Assembly: GCA_013822685.1 (NCBI GenBank)
Contig: PNKV01000007.1
Coordinates: 1 to 64,000, forward strand
Origin: Leptothrix sp. (in: b-proteobacteria)
GTDB taxonomy: Bacteria > Pseudomonadota > Gammaproteobacteria > Burkholderiales > Burkholderiaceae_C
Reading direction: 5' to 3'
Length of the DNA stretch: 64,000 nucleotides
The stretch's first letter is position 1. Each line of letters begins with the position of its first letter. The notes beneath the pieces are model-generated. The model was not told the origin of the DNA. It worked only from the letters and a program-made list of their open reading frames with translations, and searched no databases. A program made the position numbers and the translations under genes. Positions 13,868 through 23,282 of this stretch are shown here, piece after piece.

Positions 13868-14572
13868 ATGACCACACTGCAATCCGCCACCGAACTGGCC
13901 GCCGCCAGCCAGCCCTATCCCAATGACAGCGCCGAGTACCGCCAGGCCCGCACACGCCTGCTGGCGGAAGAGATCGAACTGCGGCGCCACATTGAGCGTG
14001 TGGCCGCCCAACGCCGCGCCTTGCCACCCGGCGGCGAGGCCGGCCCCTACCAGTTCAAGGACGAGAACGGCCAGACCGTGCAACTGGCAGACATGTTCGG
14101 GCCCCACGACACCTTGATCACCTACTTCTGGATGTTTGGCCCACAGCGCGAGCGCCCCTGCCCCATGTGCACTGCCTTGCTGGGCCCCTTGGATGCCACC
14201 ACGCGGGACCTCACCCAGCGGGTGGCTGTGGCGGTGATTGGCCGCTCACCCGTCGAGCGCCAATTGGCCTTCGCCCGCGAGCGCGGCTGGCGCAACCTGA
14301 AGTTCTACGCCTCGGTGGGCGACGACTTCGCGCGCGACTACCGGGGGCTGGCGCCGGATGGCAGCGAATGGCCGGCGATGGATGTGTGGGTTAAGCGCGA
14401 TGGCGTGGTCAGGCACTTCTGGGCGTCGGAAATGGGCGACACACAAGACCCCGGTCAGGACCCCCGAGGCGCCCCGGACCCCATGCCTTTGTGGAACCTG
14501 TTGGACTTGACCCCGGGCGGGCGGGGAACCGACTGGTATCCCAAGCTGGACTACCCGGCCTCGGCAGCGTGA
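13868..14572 (+). CDS. DUF899 family thioredoxin-like protein
   Basis: 234 residues. The region GPYQFKDENGQTVQLADMFGPHDTLITYFWMFG followed by RPCPMCTALLGPLDA matches DUF899, a thioredoxin-fold family with a CxxC-like pair (CPMC). The end, LDLTPGGRGTDWYPKLDYP, is the conserved C-terminal signature. The biochemical function of the family is not established. A strong GGAGG stands eight bases before the ATG at 13868, which decides the start although the frame is open far upstream. Confidence 0.9.
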   Translation: MTTLQSATELAAASQPYPNDSAEYRQARTRLLAEEIELRRHIERVAAQRRALPPGGEAGPYQFKDENGQTVQLADMFGPHDTLITYFWMFGPQRERPCPMCTALLGPLDATTRDLTQRVAVAVIGRSPVERQLAFARERGWRNLKFYASVGDDFARDYRGLAPDGSEWPAMDVWVKRDGVVRHFWASEMGDTQDPGQDPRGAPDPMPLWNLLDLTPGGRGTDWYPKLDYPASAA

Positions 14573-14575
14573 TGC

Positions 14576-15040
14576 TCAACGGCGCTTGCGCTTCGAAGGC
14601 TTGGGCAGCCGCTTGAGCGGCAGCCCCATGGCCTCTCTCGCCAAGGCATCGGCTTGCGCGTTGCGGTGCCGGGGTATCCATCGCAGTTGCGCCTGCTCGA
14701 ACGACGACAGCATAGCGCGGGCCTCGTCGAACATCGCGGCCAGTCGCGCGATGGGCTTGCTGCGCGCATCGGTGAGTTGCTCGACCAGCACGCTGTTGTC
14801 GCTGTAGGCGCAGAGCTTGTTCACCCCGCGCAATTTCAACGCTTCAAGCGCCGCCATCAAGGCGCGCAATTCCGCCTCGTTGTTGCACCCGGTGGCGTGG
14901 GTCGCTTGCGAGAGGGTGTAATGCTGGCCACCAGGGTCGGTCATCACCACGCCCAGGCCCATGCGGCCGGGATTGGGCACAGCGCTGCCATCGACATGAA
15001 CGGTCCAGTGATCAGGGGCGGGCAAAGCGAGGTCGGTCAT
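14576..15040 (-). CDS. rnhA: Ribonuclease HI family protein
   Basis: 154 residues with the RNase H fold. Acidic residues stand at VHVDGSAVPNPGRMGLG (first Asp), NNEAELRALMAAL (Glu), CAYSDNSVLVEQL (second Asp) and RHRNAQADALA (third Asp), giving the full DEDD active site for cleaving RNA in RNA:DNA hybrids. A C-terminal basic tail (KRLPKPSKRKRR) follows. The sequence is closer to the shorter RnhA-like family lacking the basic protrusion than to E. coli RnhA, so the gene symbol is provisional. It is divergent from rluE by 44 bases. Confidence 0.88.
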   Translation of the reverse strand: MTDLALPAPDHWTVHVDGSAVPNPGRMGLGVVMTDPGGQHYTLSQATHATGCNNEAELRALMAALEALKLRGVNKLCAYSDNSVLVEQLTDARSKPIARLAAMFDEARAMLSSFEQAQLRWIPRHRNAQADALAREAMGLPLKRLPKPSKRKRR

Positions 15041-15084
15041 GCCGGCACGCTATCAGAAAAGGGGATGACCGCTAGGATGTCGCC

Positions 15085-15645
15085 ATGAACCCCGCCGCTT
15101 CACGCCTGATCCGTTTCAACAAGCCGTATGGCGTCCTCAGCCAGTTCACCAACGAGGGACGCTGGCGCGGCCTGAAAGACCTCATCGATGTGCCCGGCGT
15201 GTACGTGGCCGGGCGGCTGGATGCCGACAGCGAAGGCTTGCTCTTGCTCACCAACGATGGCCCCCTGCAGGCGCGCATTGCCGACCCCCGCTTCAAGATG
15301 GAGAAAACGTATTGGGTGCAGGTGGAAGGCGTGCCTACCGAGGCCGCCCTGGCCGCCCTTCGGCAAGGCGTGGCTTTGAAGGACGGCATCACCTTGCCGG
15401 CAAGGACGCGCTTGCTGAGCGAGCCACCCGCCATCTGGGACCGAGACCCACCCATCCGCGTGCGCCAGGCCATCCCCACGGCCTGGGTGGAGTTGGTGAT
15501 CCGGGAGGGGCGCAACCGCCAGGTGCGGCGCATGACGGCCGCCGTGGGCTTCCCCACCCTGCGCTTGATCCGCGCGGCCATCGGGCCTTACACGCTGGAG
15601 GGGTTGTCGCCAGGAAGCTGGCTGGACACCCACCCTGTCAACTGA
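15085..15645 (+). CDS. rluE: 23S rRNA pseudouridine synthase, RluE-like
   Basis: 186 residues. The catalytic motif is [18 protein letters not shown], with Asp in the RLD triad, and the C-terminal signature is [22 protein letters not shown] in overlapping pieces. The absence of an S4 RNA-binding domain and the short length match RluE, which modifies U2457 of E. coli 23S rRNA. A TAGGAT hexamer ends six bases before the ATG and no Shine-Dalgarno is seen, so the mRNA may be leaderless. It is followed by the GNAT gene after 27 bases. Confidence 0.9.
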   Translation: MNPAASRLIRFNKPYGVLSQFTNEGRWRGLKDLIDVPGVYVAGRLDADSEGLLLLTNDGPLQARIADPRFKMEKTYWVQVEGVPTEAALAALRQGVALKDGITLPARTRLLSEPPAIWDRDPPIRVRQAIPTAWVELVIREGRNRQVRRMTAAVGFPTLRLIRAAIGPYTLEGLSPGSWLDTHPVN

Positions 15646-15672
15646 AAAAACAGAAATCAAGGAGAGTCCCTC

Positions 15673-16464
15673 ATGCCCGAGCTTGTTGTTTCGCTGGAAA
15701 ACCTGGCCGACCAGAACCTCGCGGAAGCCGCGCGCATCCACCACCGCTGGCAACCCGCAGCCCGACTCGTCGAACAAGGCGGCTTGCTGTGCCACCAGGG
15801 CACGGTGCCCATCCCTGCGCCATTTCAGAACTGCGTGATGCGCACCGACAAAGCCTTGCCCGCAGGCGAAGCGATGGACCGCGCCGACGCCTTCTTCGGC
15901 GCTGCGCGCAACCCCTACGCCGTACACACCTTTGCCCGACGCGATGCGGACCTTGAGCAGGTCTTGTCCGAGCGCGGCTTCATCCGCCAGACCGACCTGC
16001 CCGCCATGTTGGCCGAGCAGCCCGTGACCATGCCCGCCATTGACGCGTCCTGGCGCCTGACGCTGGCCCGATCAGACGAGGACATCGCTGCCTTCATCCA
16101 TGTCTGCGCGCAGGCCTATGCATCGTTGGGGCTTCCCAGCTTTCTCACGCCTTCTTACTTCGTCAAGCAAGACGGGCTGGTGGACCCGCAGGTGTCCATC
16201 GTGATCGCCCGTGACAAGGATGGCACGCCCACCGCCGCCGCCATGGCCCTTCACACGGGCGAAGTGGGTGGCCTGTACTGGGTGGGCACGCTGCCCCAAG
16301 GACGTGGCGCGGGACTGGCCGCCGCCTGCACGGCCATGGCCACCAACTTGGCGTTTGAACGCGGCGCGCGTGCCGTGACCTTGCAGGCCTCGCACATGGG
16401 CGAAGCCATCTACCGGCGCTTGGGCTACCGCGAATACGGGCGCACCGCCCGGTGGAGCCGCTGA
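15673..16464 (+). CDS. GNAT family N-acetyltransferase
   Basis: 263 residues. The C-terminal half has the acetyl-CoA loop GTLPQGRGAGLAAACTAM and the closing strand IYRRLGYREYGR typical of GNAT enzymes. The N-terminal half (about 1-125) looks like a degenerate second acetyltransferase-type domain. The substrate is unknown. AAGGAGAG lies upstream. The stop TGA shares its A with the ATG of the DUF445 gene, so the two are translationally coupled. Confidence 0.88.
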   Translation: MPELVVSLENLADQNLAEAARIHHRWQPAARLVEQGGLLCHQGTVPIPAPFQNCVMRTDKALPAGEAMDRADAFFGAARNPYAVHTFARRDADLEQVLSERGFIRQTDLPAMLAEQPVTMPAIDASWRLTLARSDEDIAAFIHVCAQAYASLGLPSFLTPSYFVKQDGLVDPQVSIVIARDKDGTPTAAAMALHTGEVGGLYWVGTLPQGRGAGLAAACTAMATNLAFERGARAVTLQASHMGEAIYRRLGYREYGRTARWSR

Positions 16465-17771
16465 TGCCATCCCCCAACCCGGCCACTGCCGAAGACCCAC
16501 GCGCCGCGCCGCTCAGGCGCATGCAGGCCCTGGCGCTGGGTTTGCTGTTGCTGGCCATCGCCGGCCTGGCGCTCAGCCAATGGATGGGCGGCCAAGGCCA
16601 TTGGGCTTGGAGCAAGGCCTTTTGCGAAGCCGCGGCCGTGGGTGCCCTGGCAGACTGGTTCGCGGTGGTCGCCCTGTTCAGGCGGCCCCTGGGCTTGCCC
16701 ATCCCCCACACGGCCATCATCCCCAACAGCAAGGGCCGCATTGCCGACAGCCTGGCCACCTTCGTGCGCGACCATTTCCTGGACCCGGCAACGCTGATCG
16801 CCAAGCTGTCGGTGTTCGACCCCGCCGCCCGCCTGGGCCAGTGGATCAGCCAGCCTGACAACGCCCGCCAGCTCAGCGGTTCGGCCCGCGCCATCGCGCT
16901 GGAGGCGCTCGACCTGCTGGACGAAAGCGCCGTGCGGCACGCGATTCACCAGTTCGTGGTGGCCAAGGTGCGCGGCTGGAACGCGGCCTCTTTGGGCGGT
17001 GATGTGCTGGGCCTGCTCACCAAGGATGGCCGCCACCACGAGCTGCTGGACGCAGCCTTGCTGAACCTGGGCAACTACCTGGACAACCCCGAGACGCGGC
17101 AAAAGCTCTCGGGCCTGATGGTCAAGCATGCCCGCAGCGAATGGCCCAAGATCATCAAGGCGGTCAACATCATCAAGTCGGTCGATGACCTGGGTGACAA
17201 CCTGGCCGACCGGCTCGCCGTGGCCATCATCAGCGAGATGCGCGAAGTGATGTCCGATGCCGAGCACCCGGTTCGCGTTCAGTACGAAGCGTGGTTGCAA
17301 GGCTTCATCGAACGACTGCAAAGCGACCCGGCGCTGGTCCAGCGCGTCAACGACATCAAGATGAAAATCGTCGACCACCCGGCGGTGCAGGACTACGTCA
17401 ATGGCCTGTGGGCCGAGATCCACGCGGCGCTCAAGCGGGACCTGTCCAAAGAAACCTCGTCGATCGCCAGCCACCTTGAGCGCGGCCTGCTGCGCATTGG
17501 CCAGAAGCTGGCCGAGGACCGCGATTTGCGCGAAGCCATCAACACCCACGTGCTCTCGGCCGCCGACAAACTGGCCGGCACCTTGCGCACCACCTTGACC
17601 AGCCACATCGCCACCACCGTCAAGGGCTGGGACGAGCGCCAACTGGTCGAGCAGATCGAGCTGAGCGTGGGCCGCGACCTGCAGTTCATCCGAATCAATG
17701 GCACCGTGGTCGGCGGCCTGGTGGGGCTGGCCCTGCACGCGCTGATGACGCTCTTGCTGCCCATCTCATGA
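16464..17771 (+). CDS. DUF445 family membrane protein (YjiN-like)
   Basis: 435 residues. The N-terminus has two hydrophobic segments (LALGLLLLAIAGLALSQWMG and a second around AVGALADWFAVVALF) and the C-terminus has one (VVGGLVGLALHALMTLLLPI). Between them is a long helical soluble region. This matches the DUF445/YjiN family, whose function is not known. The start at 16464 is fixed by TGATG overlap with the acetyltransferase. Its stop overlaps an ATG at 17768, but the tldD start with a proper ribosome site is at 17783. Confidence 0.87.
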   Translation: MPSPNPATAEDPRAAPLRRMQALALGLLLLAIAGLALSQWMGGQGHWAWSKAFCEAAAVGALADWFAVVALFRRPLGLPIPHTAIIPNSKGRIADSLATFVRDHFLDPATLIAKLSVFDPAARLGQWISQPDNARQLSGSARAIALEALDLLDESAVRHAIHQFVVAKVRGWNAASLGGDVLGLLTKDGRHHELLDAALLNLGNYLDNPETRQKLSGLMVKHARSEWPKIIKAVNIIKSVDDLGDNLADRLAVAIISEMREVMSDAEHPVRVQYEAWLQGFIERLQSDPALVQRVNDIKMKIVDHPAVQDYVNGLWAEIHAALKRDLSKETSSIASHLERGLLRIGQKLAEDRDLREAINTHVLSAADKLAGTLRTTLTSHIATTVKGWDERQLVEQIELSVGRDLQFIRINGTVVGGLVGLALHALMTLLLPIS

Positions 17772-17782
17772 GGAACCAAGCC

Positions 17783-19240
17783 ATGCTGGACCAACTCTCA
17801 AACCATGCCCACCAAGCCGCGCCTGCAGGCATCGACCATTGGGCCGTGCGGGGCGTGAGTGAACGCAGCCAGCGCTTGCTGGTCCGACAGGACATCGCCC
17901 AATCGCCCGCCGTGGCGCACGACGAAGGCGCCATGGTGACCGTGATCGCCGGTGGTGGGCTGGGCTACGCAGGCACCAGTGACACCTCGGTGGCCGGGTT
18001 GAAGGCCGCCTTTGCCCGCGCGCGCGACTTGGCCCAGGCCAGCGCCGGCCATACCGTGTTTGACCCCAACCAGTTGCGCATGCCCCGGCCGCAAGGCCGC
18101 TACGACAGCGTGGTGGCGCAAGACAGTGCGCAGATGAGCCTCGCCGACAAGATCGACCTGCTGCGCGCCGCCAGCGCCGCCACCCGCGTGGACGAGCGCA
18201 TCGTTGACTGGCAAGCCAGCTTGTGGACGGTGCAGGTGGACCAACTGCACCTCAGCAGCGAGGGGGCGCACGCCGAGCAACATTGGCAGATGCTGACCCC
18301 GGCCATCCAGGCCACGGCGCAGTGGCAGGGTGTGACGCAAACGCGGTCTTCGGCCGGGCAGTACAACGGCTTCTGCCAGCAAGGCGGCCTGGAAGTGATC
18401 GACCGGTCGGGCTTTCGCACCGACGGCCCGCGAGTGGCGCAACAAGCCATCGAACTGACCTTGGCCGCCACCTGCCCCAGCGGCACCATGGACCTGGTCC
18501 TCATGCCCGATCAGATGATGCTGCAGATCCACGAGTCCATCGGCCATCCGCTGGAACTCGACCGCATTCTGGGCGACGAGCGCAACTTCGCAGGCACCAG
18601 CTTCGTCACGCTCGACATGTTCGGCCGCTACCGTTATGGCAGCGACCTGCTCAATGTGTCGCACGACCCGCACCAGGCGCACGAGTTCGCCGGCTTCGCC
18701 TTTGACGACGATGGCACCAGCGCACAACGCCAGCGCATCATTGAGCGCGGCATCTTGAAGCAGCCCCTGGGCGGCACCATCTCGCAATCGCGGGCCAGGG
18801 CCTTGGGCTTCGATTTGGGCGGCCTGGCCACCACCCGCGCTTCGTCGTGGAACCGCGCGCCCATCGACCGCATGAGCAACCTCAACGTCGAGCCCGGTGA
18901 CGCCAGCCTGGCTCAGATCATCGCCTCGGTGGACCATGGCGTGCTGATGCACACCAACTGCTCGTGGAGCATCGACGACTCGCGCAACAAGTTCCAGTTC
19001 GGCTGCGAGTACGGCCAGATGATCCGCCATGGCCAGCTGGCCGAAGTGGTGCGCAACCCCAACTACCGGGGCGTGTCGGCCACCTTCTGGCGCTCGCTGG
19101 CCATGGTGGGCGATGCCAGCACCTTCCAGGTCATGGGCACGCCGTACTGCGGCAAGGGCGAGCCCTCCCAGATCATCCGCGTGGGCCACGCCGCACCGGT
19201 TTGCAAGTTCGCCAATGTCGCGGTTTTCGGCGGCGCCTGA
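17783..19240 (+). CDS. tldD: TldD-type metallopeptidase subunit
   Basis: 485 residues of the TldD/PmbA (U62) family. The zinc-binding HESIGH at residues 250-255 followed by PLELDRILGDE identifies the catalytic TldD-type subunit, which pairs with TldE to degrade unfolded peptides (in E. coli, microcin B17 precursor and CcdA). AGGA lies eight bases before the ATG at 17783, better than the ATG at 17768 that overlaps the previous stop. The tldE-type gene follows directly, as expected for a heterodimer. Some features (YNGFCQQGG) differ from classical E. coli TldD. Confidence 0.88.
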   Translation: MLDQLSNHAHQAAPAGIDHWAVRGVSERSQRLLVRQDIAQSPAVAHDEGAMVTVIAGGGLGYAGTSDTSVAGLKAAFARARDLAQASAGHTVFDPNQLRMPRPQGRYDSVVAQDSAQMSLADKIDLLRAASAATRVDERIVDWQASLWTVQVDQLHLSSEGAHAEQHWQMLTPAIQATAQWQGVTQTRSSAGQYNGFCQQGGLEVIDRSGFRTDGPRVAQQAIELTLAATCPSGTMDLVLMPDQMMLQIHESIGHPLELDRILGDERNFAGTSFVTLDMFGRYRYGSDLLNVSHDPHQAHEFAGFAFDDDGTSAQRQRIIERGILKQPLGGTISQSRARALGFDLGGLATTRASSWNRAPIDRMSNLNVEPGDASLAQIIASVDHGVLMHTNCSWSIDDSRNKFQFGCEYGQMIRHGQLAEVVRNPNYRGVSATFWRSLAMVGDASTFQVMGTPYCGKGEPSQIIRVGHAAPVCKFANVAVFGGA

Positions 19241-19253
19241 TGAGGACATGCCA

Positions 19254-20588
19254 ATGAACCTGACCGATCGCCACTACATCAACACGCTGGCCGACGCCGT
19301 GCTCGCCGCCACGCCCTCGGGCCTGGAAAGCAGCCTGCACGTCGCCGCCGAAGACAGCACCTTCATCCGCTTCAACCATGCCAAGGTGCGGCAGGCCACC
19401 CAGGTCAGCCAGGCCTATGCCACCTTGAGCCTGAGCCAACACGCGCGCTGCACCGAGAGCACCTTGAGCCTGACGGGTGACATGACTGCCGACACGGCCC
19501 GGTTGCTGGCCGCGCAGACCGAGCTGCAGCACGACCTGCCCTCCTTGCCACCAGACCCTTACCTGTTGCGCCCTGACCAGGTGGTGGACACCTGCCGCGA
19601 TGAGCCCGGCACGCTGCCCAACGCCAGCGAGGTGATCGATGCCGTGGCCACGCAAGCCCAGGGCCTGGACCTGGTGGGCTTCCTGGCCAGCGGCCCGCTG
19701 GTGCGCGCTTACGCCGACAGCCGCGGGCAACGCAACTGGCACCGCGTGGACACCTTCAGCTTTGACTGGTGCCTTTACCATTCCACCGACAAGGCCGTGA
19801 AAGCGGTGCATGCGGGTCAGCATTGGTCTCGCGATGTATGGGCAAGCCAACTCGCGCAAGGCGCGGCGCAAGTGCCGCTGCTGGGCCTGCCGCCCAAGAC
19901 CTTGCCACCGGGCCGCTACCGCGCCTACTTCGCGCCCTCGGCCGTGTCGGATCTGCTGGGCACCCTGGCCTGGGGCGGTTTCAGCCAGAAGGAACAGGCC
20001 GTGGGCACCTCCCCATTGATGCGCCTGCTGCGTGGCGAGGCGGCCTTGCAGGCCAGCGTGCAACTGGCCGAAGACACCGGCCGCAGCATCGCCCCCGCCT
20101 TCACGCCCGAAGGCTTCACCGGGCCCGCGGCCGTGCCCCTGGTGGTGAACGGCCGCCACGCCCACAGCCTGTGTTCACCGCGCTCGGCCCGCGAGTTCGG
20201 CCTGCCCACCAACGGCGCGCTGGCCAGCGAGAATCCGCAAGCTTTGAGCCTGGCCCCCGGCACCCTGCCCGAAGCCGATGTGCTCAAAGCCCTCGGCACC
20301 GGCCTGTACATCAGCAACCTGCATTACCTCAACTACAGCGACCGCCCGCACTGCCGCGTCACCGGCATGACCCGCTTCGCCTGCTTCTGGGTAGAGAACG
20401 GCGAGCTGGTGGCCCCGCTGCAGGTGATGCGCTTTGATGATGACTTGCTGGACCTGCTCGGCCCACGGCTGATCGCGCTGACCGACCGGGCCGAGCTGCA
20501 CCAGGACACCAGCACCTATGGCCAGCGCCAGTTGGCATCGACCACCACGCCCGGCATCCTGGTGGATGGTTTTGAGTTGACCTTGTAA
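19254..20588 (+). CDS. TldE/PmbA-type metallopeptidase partner
   Basis: 444 residues of the TldD/PmbA superfamily without a HExxxH motif, as expected of the TldE/PmbA partner. It contains YRAYFAPSAVSDLLGTLAWGGFS, PLVVNGRHAHSLCSPRSA, and GTGLYISNLHYLNYSDRPHCRVTGMTRFACF (in overlapping parts), which is characteristic of the conserved C-terminal domain. The start at 19254 has AGGA seven bases upstream; the ATG at 19248 is too close to it. It lies 13 bases after tldD and is the last gene of the GNAT-DUF445-tldD-tldE cluster. Confidence 0.87.
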   Translation: MNLTDRHYINTLADAVLAATPSGLESSLHVAAEDSTFIRFNHAKVRQATQVSQAYATLSLSQHARCTESTLSLTGDMTADTARLLAAQTELQHDLPSLPPDPYLLRPDQVVDTCRDEPGTLPNASEVIDAVATQAQGLDLVGFLASGPLVRAYADSRGQRNWHRVDTFSFDWCLYHSTDKAVKAVHAGQHWSRDVWASQLAQGAAQVPLLGLPPKTLPPGRYRAYFAPSAVSDLLGTLAWGGFSQKEQAVGTSPLMRLLRGEAALQASVQLAEDTGRSIAPAFTPEGFTGPAAVPLVVNGRHAHSLCSPRSAREFGLPTNGALASENPQALSLAPGTLPEADVLKALGTGLYISNLHYLNYSDRPHCRVTGMTRFACFWVENGELVAPLQVMRFDDDLLDLLGPRLIALTDRAELHQDTSTYGQRQLASTTTPGILVDGFELTL

Positions 20589-20599
20589 AAAACAGGCAG

Positions 20600-21739
20600 C
20601 TAAGACGAGCCCCCAAGCGGAAGCCGAACCGAGAACTCCGAGCCTTTGCCCAAGCCTTCACTGCGCACATCCACCACGCCCCGGTGAGCCTGCACCAGGT
20701 TCTTGACCAATGACAGGCCCACGCCCAGGCCGCCCTCCGAGCCCGTCACCGAAGCCTGGGTGAACAGGTCAAAGATCTTCGGCAAGAGCGCGCCGTCGAT
20801 GCCCAAGCCGTTGTCTTCAACCCGGATCACGGCCGAGCGGTCTTCCATGGTCAGCTTGACCCAGATTTTTCCACCGGCCGGCGTGTACTTGATGGCGTTG
20901 TGGATCAGGTTGAACACGACCTGGTGCAGGCGCTGGGCGTCGGCCTCGACTGACACGGGCCCGGCCACCATCAGCAGCTCGATCACTTGGCCCTTGTGCC
21001 CCGCCGTGTCCGTCAGGGCCGCGACCACGGTGGGCAACCACTCGTGCAGGTCCAACGGCGCCAGGCACAGCTCGAGTTTCCCGACCTTCATCGTGGCCAA
21101 CTCGGCCGCATCACGGACCAGGTGCGTGAGCACATCGACCTGGCGCCGCGCGATGTCGAGCGCCTGCTCACGGTGTCCTGCCTGGCCGGTGCCAATGATG
21201 GCCAGCGCGTTCTTCACCGGCCCCAATGCGTTTCTAAATTCATGCGCTAGGCCGGCAAAGTATTCCTGAATGTGCTGGCGCTCGCTGTACATCTCGCCGA
21301 TGCGATTCTCCAGGGTGTTGGCCTGCGCCCGCATGTCGGTGCGGTCACGCATGACCTTGCCAAAGCCCAGGAGCTGGCCAGAGACATCCCTCAAAGCCGT
21401 GAGGGTGCCGCTTACCCAGACCTTGGCGCCGTCCTGACGAACATGCCACCGGTCATCCTCGGACGCTCCAGCCGAGGTGGCCACCTGCTGCTCGTGAAGC
21501 GGCGCGCCGGTGGCGTTGTCAAAATCCGTGAAGAGGAATGAGATGTGCTTGCCCAGCACATCTTCTGGCGCGTAGCCAAAGATGCGGTGGGCCGCATGGC
21601 TCCACCGAACGACATGGCCGCCCTGGTCCAGCAGCACGATGGCGTGGTCCATCGACTGCTGCTCAAGCAAGGCGAGCAGCTGGGTGGGGCTGGCCCGCCC
21701 AGCGCCCCCGCCCTCACTTGAACTGGACGGAGCATTCAC
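20600..21739 (-). CDS. PAS-domain sensor histidine kinase, cytoplasmic
   Basis: 379 residues without a membrane segment. Residues about 20-135 are a PAS domain (HAIVLLDQGGHVVRWSHAAHRIFGY) with the PAC tail. The HisKA box is YFAGLAHEFRNALGPVKNAL with His166. HATPase_c carries the N box FNLIHNAIKYTP, G1 DNGLGID, and G2 GGLGVGLSLVKNLVQAHRG. No response regulator is adjacent, so it is an orphan kinase. Its ATG overlaps the stop of the upstream DUF3606 gene by four bases, so that small protein is coexpressed. It is convergent with tldE. Confidence 0.93.
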   Translation of the reverse strand: MNAPSSSSEGGGAGRASPTQLLALLEQQSMDHAIVLLDQGGHVVRWSHAAHRIFGYAPEDVLGKHISFLFTDFDNATGAPLHEQQVATSAGASEDDRWHVRQDGAKVWVSGTLTALRDVSGQLLGFGKVMRDRTDMRAQANTLENRIGEMYSERQHIQEYFAGLAHEFRNALGPVKNALAIIGTGQAGHREQALDIARRQVDVLTHLVRDAAELATMKVGKLELCLAPLDLHEWLPTVVAALTDTAGHKGQVIELLMVAGPVSVEADAQRLHQVVFNLIHNAIKYTPAGGKIWVKLTMEDRSAVIRVEDNGLGIDGALLPKIFDLFTQASVTGSEGGLGVGLSLVKNLVQAHRGVVDVRSEGLGKGSEFSVRLPLGGSS

Positions 21740-21930
21740 TCGCTCTGCACCTGATCGCTGTTGGTGGAGGCGCGGCTGCCTTTCAGGTACAACTCGACAT
21801 CTTCCGGGTGGTCGCCCACCTCCGCCACGGCATCCTGAATTTGTTGCGACGTCGCATTCAATTTTTCTGCCCAGGTTTTCAAAGCCTGGTCACTGTTCAC
21901 ATCGATGCGTTCAAGGGTTTGGTCGGACAT
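21736..21930 (-). CDS. DUF3606 family small protein
   Basis: 64 residues matching DUF3606: RIDVNSDQALKTWAEKLNATSQQIQDAV and GDHPEDVELYLKG. This small family is common in Burkholderiales and has no known function. The stop TGA overlaps the kinase ATG (ATGA). A leader with AGGAGC precedes the start. Translational coupling to a PAS histidine kinase hints at a regulatory link, but that is inference. Confidence 0.85.
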   Translation of the reverse strand: MSDQTLERIDVNSDQALKTWAEKLNATSQQIQDAVAEVGDHPEDVELYLKGSRASTNSDQVQSE

Positions 21931-22003
21931 GGCTGCTCCTGTCGGTTGGTGTCAGTCCAACCGGCAAATGGCATGCCCGCGTGTGCTGGCCAACCCCCTG
22001 CGT

Positions 22004-23221
22004 TCAAAGCCCGCCGCGCCGGCGGTAACCACAGCCCACCACCGCCAAGCCCGCCAGGCACAACACGATGGCTTCTGGTTCTGGCACGGCCGAGCGCGCG
22101 GCCACGCCCGTCGCTGTGTAGTCGGTGAAGACGCCGTCCACGCCCAGCTTCAGGTAGGTGGCGATCTCCTTGGCCGGGTCGGTGAAGCCGTACTTGCCGG
22201 CGTCATCCCGGAAGGTGTAGGCATGCACCAGCAAGCCCGCCTCGTGGGCCGCTTCGATCACGCCGGTGCTGCCATCAACGCGCCGGTCGCCCGCGGTGAT
22301 CACGCCATCGCCATCGCGGTCAACGCCATCGTCCACCGTCTTCAGCAAATAGGGCTTCCAGGGACCGATGCCATCCGCGTAGGTGGCGATCTCGGCCAGG
22401 CCCGCCTTGGTGAGCAGGTCGGCGAAGCTGCGGGGGTCGCCGTCCAGCACAAAGTCGTAGGGCTGCGCGTAAGGCGGCACCAGGCTCACCGAGCCATCCG
22501 CCTTGACATCATCGGCATCAACCAGTTGCACCAGGCGGATGTCGGTGCGGCCATTGAGGTACTTCAGGTTGCTGACCTCGAACGACTGGATGAACACCGG
22601 CGCCTTGGCGCTGTTGCCATAGGCCGCATGCAGGGTGCTGACCAGCTTGTCTTCAATCACCTTGGCACCAAAGAGGGAGGCATGGAAGGCGGAATGCTTG
22701 ATCTCGGGGTAGATGCCGATGGCGCGCCCCGTCTTCACGGATTGGGCCTTCGCCAGGTTCACCACCTCCTGCAGGGTGGGAATCTCGTACAGGCCATTGA
22801 AGCTCTGATCGCGCGAAGCGCGGGGCTGGATGGTGCGCAGTGTCTTGATCTCGGCCAGCGTGAAATCACTGGCGAAGTAGGCCTTGGTCGACACGCCATC
22901 CAGCACACGGGTGGATTGGCGGTCCGCGCCAAACTTGCTGGCCACGTCGGTGGTGCCATCGAGAACGGGCTCATGGCGGGCGATCATCACGCCGTCCTTG
23001 GTCAGCACCACATCGGGCTCGATGTAATCGGCACCTTGCTCGATGGCCTTGGTGTAGGCGGCCAGGGTGTGCTCGGGCAGCAGGCCACTGGCACCCCGGT
23101 GCGCAATGATGATGGGGGCCGCGCCGGTCAAGGTGTTCCAGGTGGCTTGCGCCTGGGCAGGGCCAACGCCTGCCGCCATGGCCAGAGCGGCCACGAGTGT
23201 GGGCTTGAAGAAAAGGTTCAT
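22004..23221 (-). CDS. Glycerophosphodiester phosphodiesterase with PEP-CTERM tail
   Basis: 405 residues. A signal peptide (MNLFFKPTLVAALAMAAGVGPAQA) is followed by a GDPD TIM barrel of the GlpQ type: AHRGASGLLPEHTLAAY supplies the His-Arg and Glu, and DYIEPDVVLTKDGVMIARHEP supplies Glu, Asp and the catalytic His. The enzyme hydrolyses glycerophosphodiesters to glycerol 3-phosphate and alcohols. The C-terminus is a PEP-CTERM sorting signal: SAVPEPEAIVLCLAGLAVVG then a basic tail CGYRRRGGL. The protein is therefore expected to be processed by an exosortase and sent to the cell surface, unlike the periplasmic E. coli GlpQ. Confidence 0.93.
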   Translation of the reverse strand: MNLFFKPTLVAALAMAAGVGPAQAQATWNTLTGAAPIIIAHRGASGLLPEHTLAAYTKAIEQGADYIEPDVVLTKDGVMIARHEPVLDGTTDVASKFGADRQSTRVLDGVSTKAYFASDFTLAEIKTLRTIQPRASRDQSFNGLYEIPTLQEVVNLAKAQSVKTGRAIGIYPEIKHSAFHASLFGAKVIEDKLVSTLHAAYGNSAKAPVFIQSFEVSNLKYLNGRTDIRLVQLVDADDVKADGSVSLVPPYAQPYDFVLDGDPRSFADLLTKAGLAEIATYADGIGPWKPYLLKTVDDGVDRDGDGVITAGDRRVDGSTGVIEAAHEAGLLVHAYTFRDDAGKYGFTDPAKEIATYLKLGVDGVFTDYTATGVAARSAVPEPEAIVLCLAGLAVVGCGYRRRGGL

Positions 23222-23282
23222 GCTGCGGACTCCATCAAAGCTAGCGCCGGTTGGCGGACTGGGCTTTTATAGAGAGGCCAGA

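Noticed and set aside
17798-19249. A 483-codon minus-strand frame opposite tldD, and similar frames at 24848-26083, 28840-30273, 45463-46878 and 48900-50129.
   Set aside because: Each mirrors a confident gene and is rich in His, Gly and Arg typical of antisense translation in high-GC genomes.
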